Both the position numbers and the translations under genes were made by a program. Below are positions 55,059-63,320 of a DNA stretch of 64,000 bases, in pieces. The notes beneath the pieces were generated by a model. That model made no database searches and was not told the DNA's origin. It saw nothing but the letters and a program-made list of their open reading frames with translations. How positions within the stretch are numbered: the stretch's first letter is position 1; each line of letters starts with the position of its first letter. Origin of the DNA: Rhodothermales bacterium. GTDB taxonomy: Bacteria; Bacteroidota; Rhodothermia; Rhodothermales; JANQRZ01. The DNA lies in assembly GCA_039944855.1 (NCBI GenBank), contig JBDUXZ010000024.1, positions 202,796 to 266,795 on the forward strand, given 5' to 3'.

Positions 55059-55087
55059 ATGGTACACAATCCGGCGCGTGGATGCAA
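55059..55087 (-). promoter_or_regulatory. tRNA promoter
   Basis: Minus-strand TTGCAT (55087-55082) and TACCAT (55064-55059) are separated by 17 bp, 31 bp upstream of the tRNA 5' end. This is closer to a classical -35/-10 pair than the protein-gene promoters in the window. Confidence 0.5.
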
Positions 55088-55318
55088 GCCGTCGCAGGGT
55101 TGATGCCACGAAGCTTCCATGAACCCCGGCTCCGGTTCTGCCTGCGGGCGCAGTGAAGCCAACGGGAGAGCCGTGCGCCTTGCAACCTGGCGAGGATCGG
55201 CACGAGGGGAGAGCTGTAAGGATCAGCGATCTACCGGGTATAAGGGGCCCTTGGGCGTGTGGCATGACCGTTGATAAGTCGGGGGAGGAGGTCATTCGCT
55301 CCCGACTCTTTCGCCGCT

Positions 55319-55561
55319 ATGCCTACCGCCATGTCGCCTCCGGCTGAGAGCCCGCACTCGCTCGAGGCCCGCTTAGCGCTTGCTGCGCATCGAGAAGGAA
55401 TCGCGCCTGCCGAAGCGGCTGATCGCCTTGCTGCCACCGGCCAAAGCGTACTCCCGCGGGACGAGGGGGAGGGGGCGCTCGTGGCAGCCTTGATCGGCGT
55501 CCCGGCCATCACTCTCGAAAAACGGTGGCGGGCGCGGCGGCGGCGGCGGGAGGCGGCGTAA
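55319..55561 (+). CDS. Small protein preceding the NtrB-like kinase (80 aa)
   Basis: The ATG at 55319 gives 80 aa: an N-terminal Pro/Ser-rich start, a helical middle (SLEARLALAAHREGIAPAEAADRLAATGQ) and a strongly basic end (RWRARRRRREAA). Its stop is 9 bp before the ATG of the kinase, so co-transcription is likely. The upstream 290 bp back to the tRNA gene contain no other gene. No family recognised; it could be non-coding. Confidence 0.4.
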   Translation: MPTAMSPPAESPHSLEARLALAAHREGIAPAEAADRLAATGQSVLPRDEGEGALVAALIGVPAITLEKRWRARRRRREAA

Positions 55562-55570
55562 ACTGTGCGA

Positions 55571-57400
55571 ATGCGAAGCCTCGCCTACCGGATCAGCCTG
55601 GGATACGTGCTCCTCACCGCCGTTACGGTCGCGGTCGGAGTCTACGCGGCCCTCCGGTTCGTGGACCTCGGGGGATCGGTCGGCCGCGTGCTCGAGGAGA
55701 ACTACCGGAGCGTGCTCGCGGCCGAGAACATGATGGAGGAACTGGAGCAGCAAGAGGGCCTCCTCCTGCGGGCGCAGAACGGCGACGAGCGGGCGCGGAC
55801 GGCCTTCGCCGCGCGGCGAGCCGAGTTCCTGCAGTGGTATGGGGAGGCCGAACGGAGCATCGCCCTCCCGGAAGAACCGGCCCTGCTCGACAGCATCGGC
55901 CAGGCGTACGCCGCGTTCACGGCTTCGGCCGACTCCCTCCTCGCTCGCGCCGGGACGGACTCCGTAGGCGGGGCAGCCCGCCCGGACCGCGTGGACCCGG
56001 CGGCCGCCCGCCTCCGAGCGCTGAACCTCCGCCTGCTGGACGTCAACCAGTCGGCGATGCTCGCCACACGCGCCCGGGTCGAACGCGACGCGTGGAGGGC
56101 GACGTGGGCCGTGCTCACGACGGCCGGCCTCGCCGCGCTCGCCGGCCTCGTTGGATCCCTCGCCTTCGTCCGCTCCGTGACGCGGCCGTTGCGCCGCCTC
56201 ACCGAGAGCGTCCGCCGCGTCCGCCGCGGTCACCTCGACGAGCAGGTCACGGTGACGATGGACGACGAGGTGGGCGAACTGGGGCGTGCCTTCAACCAGA
56301 TGACCGCGAGGCTGGCGGCCTACGAAGCCCTCAACGTGCAGGCCCTCACCGCGGAGCGGGATCGGGCCGAGGCCGAGCGCCGGAAAGCCGAGTCGCTCGT
56401 CGAGGCGATGCCGAGCCCGGTGGTGGTGACGGACGGCGAGGGGCGGGTCGTGCTGCTGAACGGTGCGGCCCATCGCCTTTTCCAGACCGAGGACGCCTCG
56501 GCACGTTGGGAGGGGGAGCCGCTCGCCGCTGTTGCGCCCGCGTTTGCTCGGCGGCTCGACGAGGGGGCGGCGGGCAGCGAGGGCGCTCTCATCGACATCG
56601 CGTTCGACGGCACGACCCACACCTACCGCCCACGCCGGACGACCGTACGCGGTGCCTCGGGCGTCGTGCTGCAGATCGCCCTGTTGGAGGACGTGACGCC
56701 GTTTCAAGCGCTCGACCGGGCGCGGCGCGAGTTCATCGCCACCGTCAGTCACGAGCTTCGCACGCCGCTCACGTCGCTGGGCGTCGCACTCGACCTCCTG
56801 CTCCGTGACCTCGTCGGCCCGCTCGCGCCCGCGCAGCGGGACCTCGTCGAGACGGCGAAGGCCGACCAGGACCGGCTGAAGCGGCTCGTGGCCGACCTCG
56901 TCGCGCTGGCCCGATTGGAGGCGGGGGAAGGCAGGGCGTCCGAGCCGGTGGACATGGCGAGCGCCGTCGCGACGGCGCTCGACGGGCTGCGGCTGCCGGC
57001 GCAGGAGGCGAGCGTGGAACTGGCTTCCCCTCTCGGAGACGAGCCGCTGTTCGTGCGGGGCGACGCGCAGCAGCTCGGTTGGGTACTCACGAACCTCGTC
57101 GGCAATGCCATCCGGCACGCCCCGCCGGGGACCGTCGTGACGGTGCGCGGCCGCCACGAGGACGGAGCCGTCCGGGTCGAGGTGGAGGATCAGGGGCCTG
57201 GCGTGCCCGCCGAGGCGGCGGAGCGGATCTTCGACCCGTTCGTGCAGGTGGACACGGGGGAGCACCGCCCCGGCAGCGCCGGCCTCGGCCTCTCCATCGC
57301 ACGCCGCGTCGTGGAAGCGCACGGCGGGCGGATCTGGGCCGATCCCCATGCGGGTCACGGGCTCTTCGTCTTTACCCTTCCCTCGGAACCCTTCTCTTGA
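55571..57400 (+). CDS. Membrane sensor histidine kinase (HAMP-PAS-HisKA-HATPase), KinB/NtrB-like
   Basis: 609 aa from the ATG at 55571 (a GTG two codons upstream is possible). TM1 at about 7-28, a periplasmic helical domain, TM2 at about 180-203 (LTTAGLAALAGLVGSLAFV), HAMP (SVTRPLRRLTESVRRVRRGHLDEQV), PAS (SLVEAMPSPVVVTDGEGRVVLLNGAAHRLF), HisKA (FIATVSHELRTPLTSLGVALDLL) and HATPase (NLVGNAIRHAP, VEDQGPGVP, GLGLSIARRVVEAHGG). The layout matches KinB-type kinases that pair with sigma-54 activators. The partner regulator starts 13 bp after its stop. Confidence 0.93.
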   Translation: MRSLAYRISLGYVLLTAVTVAVGVYAALRFVDLGGSVGRVLEENYRSVLAAENMMEELEQQEGLLLRAQNGDERARTAFAARRAEFLQWYGEAERSIALPEEPALLDSIGQAYAAFTASADSLLARAGTDSVGGAARPDRVDPAAARLRALNLRLLDVNQSAMLATRARVERDAWRATWAVLTTAGLAALAGLVGSLAFVRSVTRPLRRLTESVRRVRRGHLDEQVTVTMDDEVGELGRAFNQMTARLAAYEALNVQALTAERDRAEAERRKAESLVEAMPSPVVVTDGEGRVVLLNGAAHRLFQTEDASARWEGEPLAAVAPAFARRLDEGAAGSEGALIDIAFDGTTHTYRPRRTTVRGASGVVLQIALLEDVTPFQALDRARREFIATVSHELRTPLTSLGVALDLLLRDLVGPLAPAQRDLVETAKADQDRLKRLVADLVALARLEAGEGRASEPVDMASAVATALDGLRLPAQEASVELASPLGDEPLFVRGDAQQLGWVLTNLVGNAIRHAPPGTVVTVRGRHEDGAVRVEVEDQGPGVPAEAAERIFDPFVQVDTGEHRPGSAGLGLSIARRVVEAHGGRIWADPHAGHGLFVFTLPSEPFS

Positions 57401-57413
57401 TCCCGTCCTGTTG

Positions 57414-58775
57414 ATGGAGCCCCTCCCCGAACCCGCCGCCCCAACCGTGCTCGTCGTCGACGACGAGCCGCACGTGCTGAAGACGGTCGAGGCGGCGCTC
57501 CGTGCGTTTGGCTACGCCGTCGAGGCGTTCGCTCGGCCCCAGGACGCGGTGGCGGCGGTCGCGGCGGGCGGGCCCGGCCGCTACGACCTCGCGCTCGTGG
57601 ACCTCATGATGCGGCCGATGAACGGGCTGGAGGTTCTTGACCACCTCCGCGAGCGAGCGCCGGAGACACCCGTCGTGATCGTGACGGCGCACGGGACCGT
57701 CGAAACCGCCGTCGAAGCCGTGAAGCGGGGCGCGTTCCACTACCTCGCCAAGCCGTTCGAACTCGACGAACTCCGCCTCCTGGCCGAGCGGGCCGTCGAG
57801 CACGGCCGGCTCCGCCGCGAGGTGGTCCGCCTCCGGGCAGAGCTCGCGAGCGACCGTAGCGGGACCGCAATCGTGACGCGGGACCCGGCGTTCCGCGAAA
57901 CGCTCGACCTCGCGGAACGGGTCGCTGAGAGCCCACTCCCCGTGCTCATCCAGGGGGAGAGCGGGACGGGGAAGGAACTCGTCGCGGCGCTCGTCCACGC
58001 ACGGAGCGGGCGGGCGAAGGGGCCGCTCGTCAAGGTGAACTGCGCGGCCCTCCCCGAGAGCCTCCTCGAGAGCGAGTTGTTCGGCCACACGAAAGGGGCG
58101 TTTACGGGGGCGATGAAGGACCGGCAGGGCCGGTTCGAGACGGCCCACGGCGGGACGCTCTTCCTCGACGAGATCGGAGAGATCCCGACGAGCGTTCAGG
58201 CCAAGCTCCTCCGCGTGCTGCAGGAGAAGACGTTCGAGCGGGTGGGGGAGAGCCAGCCCCGGAAAGTCGACGTCCGCGTGATCACCGCGACGAACCGCAA
58301 CCTGGAGGCGGCCATGCGCGAGGGGACATTTCGGGAAGACCTCTACTACCGACTGAACGGCGTCCGCCTCCGCCTCCCCCCACTCCGCGAGCGCCCCGAC
58401 GACGTGCCCCTCCTCGTGACGCACTTCGCCGCCCGGGCCGCCGAGCGCTACGGCGACGCGGTGCCGGAGGTCGGGGCCGAAGCGATGCGGGCGCTCCGGG
58501 CGTACGCCTGGCCGGGCAACGTCCGCGAGCTGGAGAACGTCGTCGAGCGGGCCGTGCTGCTCGCGCGCGGCGGCGCCGTCGAAGTCCGTCACTTGCCCGA
58601 GGAACTGCGCGAGGTGCCGGAAGAGGCTGAAGGTTCTCTGACGCTGGAAGACGTCGAGCGCCGCCACATCGCCCGCGTGCTGGCCCAGAGCGACGGGTAC
58701 GAGGAAGCCGCCCGCGTACTCGGGATCGACCCGGCGACGCTGTGGCGGAAGCGGAAGCGGTACGACCTCAGCTGA
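57414..58775 (+). CDS. NtrC-family sigma-54-dependent response regulator
   Basis: 453 aa. Receiver at about 10-125 (VVDDEPHVLK, Asp in LALVDLMMRPMNG, Thr in IVTAHG, Lys in YLAKPF). AAA+ central domain at about 150-385 with Walker A GESGTGKE, the sigma-54-contacting GAFTGA intact (SELFGHTKGAFTGAMKDR), Walker B GTLFLDEIGE and RATNR-like ITATNRNLE. The Fis-type HTH at the C-terminus ends DGYEEAARVLGIDPATLWRKRKRY. It activates sigma-54 promoters from distant sites; two matching 16-bp sites lie just downstream (58793-58862). Confidence 0.96.
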   Translation: MEPLPEPAAPTVLVVDDEPHVLKTVEAALRAFGYAVEAFARPQDAVAAVAAGGPGRYDLALVDLMMRPMNGLEVLDHLRERAPETPVVIVTAHGTVETAVEAVKRGAFHYLAKPFELDELRLLAERAVEHGRLRREVVRLRAELASDRSGTAIVTRDPAFRETLDLAERVAESPLPVLIQGESGTGKELVAALVHARSGRAKGPLVKVNCAALPESLLESELFGHTKGAFTGAMKDRQGRFETAHGGTLFLDEIGEIPTSVQAKLLRVLQEKTFERVGESQPRKVDVRVITATNRNLEAAMREGTFREDLYYRLNGVRLRLPPLRERPDDVPLLVTHFAARAAERYGDAVPEVGAEAMRALRAYAWPGNVRELENVVERAVLLARGGAVEVRHLPEELREVPEEAEGSLTLEDVERRHIARVLAQSDGYEEAARVLGIDPATLWRKRKRYDLS

Positions 58776-58792
58776 GGGCTCGTCCCGGGCCG

Positions 58793-58808
58793 CCTTGCAT
58801 CCTGCACG
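58793..58808 (+). promoter_or_regulatory. Enhancer-like site 1 (CCTTGCA-N3-TGCACG)
   Basis: CCTTGCATCCTGCACG begins 18 bp after the stop of the sigma-54 activator. It is identical to site 2 (reverse orientation) at all 13 non-central positions. The core TGCA-N3-TGCA is palindromic, as expected for a Fis-type HTH dimer. Confidence 0.7.
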
Positions 58809-58846
58809 ATGGAGGGGCGCAAACGGCGGACGTCGGGCAGGAGCAC

Positions 58847-58862
58847 CGTGCATCGTGCAAGG
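58847..58862 (-). promoter_or_regulatory. Enhancer-like site 2 (CCTTGCA-N3-TGCACG, reverse)
   Basis: The minus-strand CCTTGCACGATGCACG is the inverted partner of site 1. Core-to-core distance is 53 bp, five helical turns, placing both sites on one DNA face 75-145 bp upstream of the -24/-12-like promoter. Confidence 0.7.
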
Positions 58863-58935
58863 TGGGCGGGGAGGGCCGTGGCACGTGCGAGCCCAGAAAC
58901 GGCGATACCAGGCGCTAGGACGCATGTCGAACGGA

Positions 58936-58954
58936 TTGGCACACGCTTTGGCAT
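58936..58954 (+). promoter_or_regulatory. Candidate sigma-54 (-24/-12) promoter
   Basis: TTGGCACACGCTTTGGCAT resembles YTGGCACG-N4-TTGC: the -24 TTGGCAC is perfect apart from the last G, and the -12 reads TTGG, with GC shifted by one base. It lies 67 bp before the ATG at 59022, downstream of the two enhancer-like sites. Confidence 0.5.
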
Positions 58955-59021
58955 AGAGAGGGAGGCCGCTCGAACGGCCGCAGCGAGCCGCCTGTCGCGG
59001 CTCACCCTCCGCTCCACGACC

Positions 59022-59255
59022 ATGCCTAAGCGACTCCCCACCCCCAAGCACGCCCCCGCCATCCCGCTCAGCGGATCGGTGGTCAACCCGTTCCACATTA
59101 CTCCTGCGCTCTCGGCCGCCCCGCGCGCGGCGGTGCAGGACAGCGCCGCCGCGCAGGCGCGCGAGGACCGCATCACGCACTACTTCTTCGTCGCGTACAT
59201 GCTGCTCACCCTCCTCGGCGTCGCAGCGATGGGTTACGCGCTGCTGACGATGTAG
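59022..59255 (+). CDS. Small single-TM protein (77 aa), first gene after the sigma-54 promoter
   Basis: From the ATG at 59022: a soluble N-terminal part (PKRLPTPKHAPAIPLSG ... DRITHY), then one TM helix at about 55-77 (FFVAYMLLTLLGVAAMGYALLTM) that ends the protein. Upstream in-frame extension is rejected because it runs through the promoter. It stands first in the likely operon 59022-63200. No known family; similar tiny membrane proteins often modulate transporters. Confidence 0.6.
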   Translation: MPKRLPTPKHAPAIPLSGSVVNPFHITPALSAAPRAAVQDSAAAQAREDRITHYFFVAYMLLTLLGVAAMGYALLTM

Positions 59256-59281
59256 GCCAAGCCACCTCTGCCCCTATTTCC

Positions 59282-59446
59282 ATGAGCCTCTTCCTCGTCC
59301 TCTACGTAGCCGCGATCTGCGTCTGCACGGCCGCCATCGTCTACGGTCTCGTCCGCCCCGAGCGGCCTCGCTCGGCGAACGCTGCGGTGCATCCGCTCCA
59401 CCCCGCCCCCTCCGCGGCGAAGCGGGCTCGCCGCCTCGCTGCGTGA
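59282..59446 (+). CDS. Small single-TM protein (54 aa)
   Basis: ATG at 59282, 26 bp after the 77-aa gene. One N-terminal TM helix (SLFLVLYVAAICVCTAAIVYGLV) and a basic, Pro/Ala-rich cytosolic tail ending KRARRLAA. The tight spacing, the helix and the basic tail support a genuine gene. No family recognised. Confidence 0.55.
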   Translation: MSLFLVLYVAAICVCTAAIVYGLVRPERPRSANAAVHPLHPAPSAAKRARRLAA

Positions 59447-59477
59447 CCGCGATGCCGACCCTTCGGATCCGTAGCTA

Positions 59478-60125
59478 ATGGGTGAACTCCTGGACCTCGT
59501 GCTCCACCTCGACGCGCACGTCGCGTTGCTCGTCCATACGGCCGGGCCGTGGGCCTACCTCGTGCTCTTCGCCGTGATCTTCTGCGAGACCGGGCTGGTG
59601 GTGACGCCGTTCCTGCCGGGCGATTCGCTCCTGTTCGCGGCGGGGGCCGTCGCGGCGCTTGGCGGACTTGACATAGACCTCCTTGCACGGCTGCTCTTCG
59701 TGGCTGCCGTCGCCGGGGACGCGGTGAACTACGCCATCGGGAAGCGGGTCGGACGCCGCGCCGCGCATCGGTGGGCGCGGCCGGAGCACCTCGCGCGGAC
59801 CGAGGCATTCTTCGCCCGGCACGGCGGGAAAGCCGTCGTGCTCGCCCGGTTCGCCCCGATCGTCCGCACGCTCGCGCCGTTCGTCGCGGGGATGGGCGCG
59901 ATGTCGTACTGGAAGTTCACGCTCTACAACCTGCTCGGGGCCGGGCTGTGGGTCGGCGGGTTCGTCTACGCCGGGTACTTCTTCGGTGCGGTGCCGTTCG
60001 TGCAGGAGCACTTCACCCTCTTCGTGCTCGGGATCATCGTGCTCTCGGTTCTCCCGGTGCTCGTCCGGGTGGTTCCGTTCGGCCGGCTGGTCCCGGTGCG
60101 GGCGGCATCGCGCGAGGCGGCATGA
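59478..60125 (+). CDS. DedA family membrane protein
   Basis: 215 aa. The DedA/SNARE-associated Golgi core is clear: the loop FCETGLVVTPFLPGDSLLFAAGAVAALG, then GDAVNYAIGKRVG, FFARHGGKAVVLARFAPIVRTLAPFVAGMGAMSYWKFTLYN and GAGLWVGGFVYAGYFFG. The acidic residue in CETG and the R-F-x-P-x-V-R motif are those required in E. coli YqjA/DedA. Members flip lipids (undecaprenyl phosphate or phosphatidylethanolamine) or support proton-dependent drug resistance. ATGA overlap with the NSS gene. Confidence 0.93.
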   Translation: MGELLDLVLHLDAHVALLVHTAGPWAYLVLFAVIFCETGLVVTPFLPGDSLLFAAGAVAALGGLDIDLLARLLFVAAVAGDAVNYAIGKRVGRRAAHRWARPEHLARTEAFFARHGGKAVVLARFAPIVRTLAPFVAGMGAMSYWKFTLYNLLGAGLWVGGFVYAGYFFGAVPFVQEHFTLFVLGIIVLSVLPVLVRVVPFGRLVPVRAASREAA

Positions 60126-61756
60126 GTGGATCTACTCGCCAGAGCGTGGAGCAGTGGGGGAGCCGGGTCGGGCTCATCCTCGCGATGGCGGGCAACGCCG
60201 TCGGGCTCGGCAACTTCCTCCGGTTCCCCCGCCAGGCCGTCCTCAACGGCGGCGGCTCGTTCATGGTCGCCTACTTCGTGGCCTTGCTGCTGCTGGGCAT
60301 TCCGCTGATGTGGGTGGAGTGGGGGCTCGGCCGTCACGGCGGCCGCTTCCGCAAGGGGCACGTCCCGGGCATGTTCGCAGCGGTGTGGAAGCACCCGGCG
60401 GCGAAGTACCTCGGCGTGCTCGGCCTCGTGATCCCGCTCGCCGTGCTGATCTACTACACGTACATCGAGAGTTGGACGCTCGCCTACACGTGGTTCTCGC
60501 TGACGCAGAACTACTGGGGGCAGGCCACGCAGGAGGCGATGATCGGCTACCTCCAGTCGTTCCAGGGCGTCGGCGACGGGCCGCGCGTGCACGGGGCGTG
60601 GATGCCGTTCGCGTTCTTCGCCGCCACGCTCTTCGTCAACATCTGGGTCGTCTCGAAGGGGATCTCCGGCGGGATCGAGCGGCTGGCGAAGATCGGGATG
60701 CCGGTGCTGTTCCTCTTCGCGATCGTGCTCGCCGTCGTTGTCTTCATGCTGCCGCCGGGGCCGGGCGGCGAGACGGCCGCCGACGGGCTGGCGTTCATCT
60801 ACACCCCGAACCTCGCTGGGCTCTCCGACGCTAGCGTGTGGCTGGCCGCCGCAGGCCAGATCTTCTTCACGCTCTCGGTCGGGATGGGGACGCTCCAGGC
60901 CTACGCCTCCTACCTCTCGAAGCGCGACGATATCGCCCTCAACGGCCTCGCGACGGCGTCGACGAACGAGGCCGTCGAGGTCGTCCTTGGCGGTACGATC
61001 GCGATCCCGGCGGCCGTCGTGTTCTTCGGCGTCAGCGGGGCCGTCGCCGTCGCGGGCTCGGGCTCGTTCAACCTCGGCTTCGCCACGATGCCGGTCATCT
61101 TCCAGCAACTCCCCCTCGGGTCGCTCCTCGGATTCATGTGGTTCGGCCTCCTCTTCTTTGCCGGCATCACGTCGAGTGTCGCGATGGCGACGCCAATCCT
61201 CGCGTTCTTCCGCGAGGAGTTCGGCTGGCAGCGCGAGCGCGTGGCGTGGGGGCTGGGCGCCGTCGCCTTTACCCTCGGCCTGCTGCACGTGATCTGGCTG
61301 GAGTACGGCTTCCTCGACGAATGGGACTACTGGGCCGGGACGTTCGGCCTCGTCGTGTTCGCCGTCGTCGAAGTGATCCTGTTCGTGTGGGTGTACGGGC
61401 CGGATAACGCGTGGCGCTCGATCCACGAGGGCGCGGACATCCGCATCCCGCGCGTGTTCAAGTTCATCGTCACGTTCGTGACGCCGTGCTACCTCCTGTT
61501 CATCCTCGGTTGGTGGGGCGTGACGGATGCGCTCCCGATTCTGATGTTGGAGCAGGCGGCGGGCGGCGGGCCCGTGACGGAGGAGGCGCTGCCGTACGTC
61601 GTCGCCGCGCGCGCCCTGCTCGTTGCCATCGGCCTCGGGTTCCTGTGGCTGATCCGCATCGCGTGGAAGCGGAACGGCTACGACGACCGCGCCGGCTTCG
61701 CCGAGGTTGAGCCGGATACGCCGACTGAAACGCACCGCGCGGAGGTGCCGGCATGA
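60122..61756 (+). CDS. Sodium-dependent NSS family transporter, MetP-like large subunit
   Basis: 544 aa from an ATG at 60122. TM1 reads GLILAMAGNAVGLGNFLRFPRQAVLNGGGSF, the NSS (neurotransmitter:sodium symporter) signature that binds Na+ and substrate. It has about twelve TM helices, including the TM6 unwound region FFTLSVGMGTLQAYASYLS and TM8 FAGITSSVAMATPI. A MetS-like small protein follows directly, as in the Corynebacterium MetPS methionine/alanine importer. Substrate is inferred as a small neutral amino acid. Confidence 0.93.
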   Translation: MSGSTRQSVEQWGSRVGLILAMAGNAVGLGNFLRFPRQAVLNGGGSFMVAYFVALLLLGIPLMWVEWGLGRHGGRFRKGHVPGMFAAVWKHPAAKYLGVLGLVIPLAVLIYYTYIESWTLAYTWFSLTQNYWGQATQEAMIGYLQSFQGVGDGPRVHGAWMPFAFFAATLFVNIWVVSKGISGGIERLAKIGMPVLFLFAIVLAVVVFMLPPGPGGETAADGLAFIYTPNLAGLSDASVWLAAAGQIFFTLSVGMGTLQAYASYLSKRDDIALNGLATASTNEAVEVVLGGTIAIPAAVVFFGVSGAVAVAGSGSFNLGFATMPVIFQQLPLGSLLGFMWFGLLFFAGITSSVAMATPILAFFREEFGWQRERVAWGLGAVAFTLGLLHVIWLEYGFLDEWDYWAGTFGLVVFAVVEVILFVWVYGPDNAWRSIHEGADIRIPRVFKFIVTFVTPCYLLFILGWWGVTDALPILMLEQAAGGGPVTEEALPYVVAARALLVAIGLGFLWLIRIAWKRNGYDDRAGFAEVEPDTPTETHRAEVPA

Positions 61757-61890
61757 CGACGGGCGCACTCGTGTTCATGGCCGCGAGCTGGGTGTTCGTG
61801 CTCGGGCTGATGACGTGGAGCTTCTGGCGGGTCCTCCGCCCGAAGCCGAAATCTTCGACGGCCCAGCGGAACGGCCGTCTCCAACGATGA
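61753..61890 (+). CDS. MetS-like small subunit of NSS transporter (45 aa)
   Basis: 45 aa from the ATG at 61753, overlapping the NSS stop by 4 bp (ATGA). It consists of one TM helix (TTGALVFMAASWVFVLGLMTWSFWRVL) and a short basic tail. This size, topology and position match the MetS family of NSS accessory subunits. It is too short for standard ORF calling and easily missed. Its TGA overlaps the ATG of the SDF symporter, so all three are translationally coupled. Confidence 0.82.
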   Translation: MTTGALVFMAASWVFVLGLMTWSFWRVLRPKPKSSTAQRNGRLQR

Positions 61891-63200
61891 CGACAGAGCG
61901 AAAGGGCCTCTCGCTGCACACGAAAATCCTCCTCGGCCTGGTGCTCGGCGCCGTCGCGGGAGGGCTCGCGAGCGCGCTCGGCGGCGAGGCGGCCGTGGGC
62001 CTCGTGACGGCGTACGTCAAGCCGGTCGGGACGCTGTTCATCCGGCTCATCACGATGATCGCAGCGCCGCTCGTCCTCGCGAGCCTCGTCGCGGGAGCCG
62101 CTTCCATCACGGACCCGCACGCGCTCGGGCGGATCGGCGGGAAGACGCTCGGGCTCTATCTCGCGACGACGGCCGTCGCCATCACGCTCGGGCTCGTGCT
62201 CGCCAACCTCATCCAGCCCGGCGTCGGGCTCCCGGCCGAGGTCAGCGCCCGCCTTCTCGCGGGCTACGGCGAGCAAGCCGCCGCCCGCATCGAGCGGGCC
62301 GAGGCGGTGTCGTTCGTGGACCAGCTCCTCGCGCTCGTCCCGACGAACCCGTTCGAGGCCCTCGCGACGGGCAACATGCTCCAGATCGTTGTGTTCGCGC
62401 TCATCGTCGGCCTCGCGCTGACCCGCGTCGCCCCGGCGAAGGCCGCGCCCGTGGTCCAGTTCTTCGATGGGTTCACGGATGTCCTCATCAAAATCGTCGA
62501 GGGGGTGATGCGGCTGGCGCCGGTCGGCGTGTTCGCCCTGATCGCGGCGGTGACGGCGGAGTTCGGGTTCGGGATTCTCGGCACGCTCGGGTGGTACTCG
62601 CTCGCCGTCGTGCTCGGGCTCGGGCTCCACACGTTCGGCGTCTACGGGCCGCTCGTGGTGCTGGGGACGCGGGGCCGGATGTCCCTCGGCCGGTTCTACC
62701 GAGGGCTGCGGAACGTCCAACTCCTCGCGTTCTCATCGTCGAGTTCGGCGGCGACGCTGCCGCTCACGCTGCGGGCGACGCAGGAGAAGCTGGGGGTGAG
62801 CGAGCGCGTGGCGGCGTTCGTGCTCCCGCTCGGCGCGACGATCAACATGGACGGGACGGCGCTCTACCAGGGCGTCGCCGCCGTGTTCATCGCGCAGGTC
62901 TACGGCCTCTCGCTCGGCCTCGCCGACCAGGCCGCGATCGTGCTCACCGCCACGCTGGCGTCGATCGGGACGGCGGCGGTGCCGGGCGCGGGCCTCGTGA
63001 TGCTCGTCATCGTGTTGCAGACGGCGGGCATCCCGGTCGAGGGCATCGCGCTCATCTTCGGCGTGGACCGGGTGCTCGACATGTGCCGGACCGTCGTGAA
63101 CGTAACGGGGGACGCGGCCGTCGCGACCGTCGTCGCGGCGTCGGAAGGGGAGCTCGACGCCCCACTGAAGGCCCCGGCGCACGACGCGGTGCTGGTCTGA
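61887..63200 (+). CDS. Dicarboxylate/amino acid:cation symporter (SDF/DAACS family)
   Basis: 437 aa from an ATG at 61887. SDF hallmarks: SSSSSAATLPLTLRATQEKLGVS (serine-rich HP1 tip, about 285-305), LPLGATINMDGTALYQGVAAVFIAQ (NMDGT, TM7), HP2-like GTAAVPGAGLVML and FGVDRVLDMCRTVVNVTGDA (TM8; R and D bind the substrate carboxylate). The Arg in DMCRTVVNVTGD fits acidic substrates such as glutamate or aspartate. It ends the likely sigma-54-driven uptake operon. Confidence 0.94.
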   Translation: MTTERKGLSLHTKILLGLVLGAVAGGLASALGGEAAVGLVTAYVKPVGTLFIRLITMIAAPLVLASLVAGAASITDPHALGRIGGKTLGLYLATTAVAITLGLVLANLIQPGVGLPAEVSARLLAGYGEQAAARIERAEAVSFVDQLLALVPTNPFEALATGNMLQIVVFALIVGLALTRVAPAKAAPVVQFFDGFTDVLIKIVEGVMRLAPVGVFALIAAVTAEFGFGILGTLGWYSLAVVLGLGLHTFGVYGPLVVLGTRGRMSLGRFYRGLRNVQLLAFSSSSSAATLPLTLRATQEKLGVSERVAAFVLPLGATINMDGTALYQGVAAVFIAQVYGLSLGLADQAAIVLTATLASIGTAAVPGAGLVMLVIVLQTAGIPVEGIALIFGVDRVLDMCRTVVNVTGDAAVATVVAASEGELDAPLKAPAHDAVLV

Positions 63201-63320
63201 CGGCGGCGGATCCTCCCCAACGGTCGCCTGTATCGGAGAACCTCAGGCAGGCGTTCCCTCGGTGCACGTCTTCATTGCCTCTGCTCGCGGGCGTGGCCAC
63301 TCATTCATCCCCCTTACGGC

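Noticed and set aside
58877..58893. TGGCACGTGCGAGCC as an alternative sigma-54 promoter
   Set aside because: The -24 half (TGGCACG) is good but the -12 half lacks TTGC. The site at 58936 matches both halves better.
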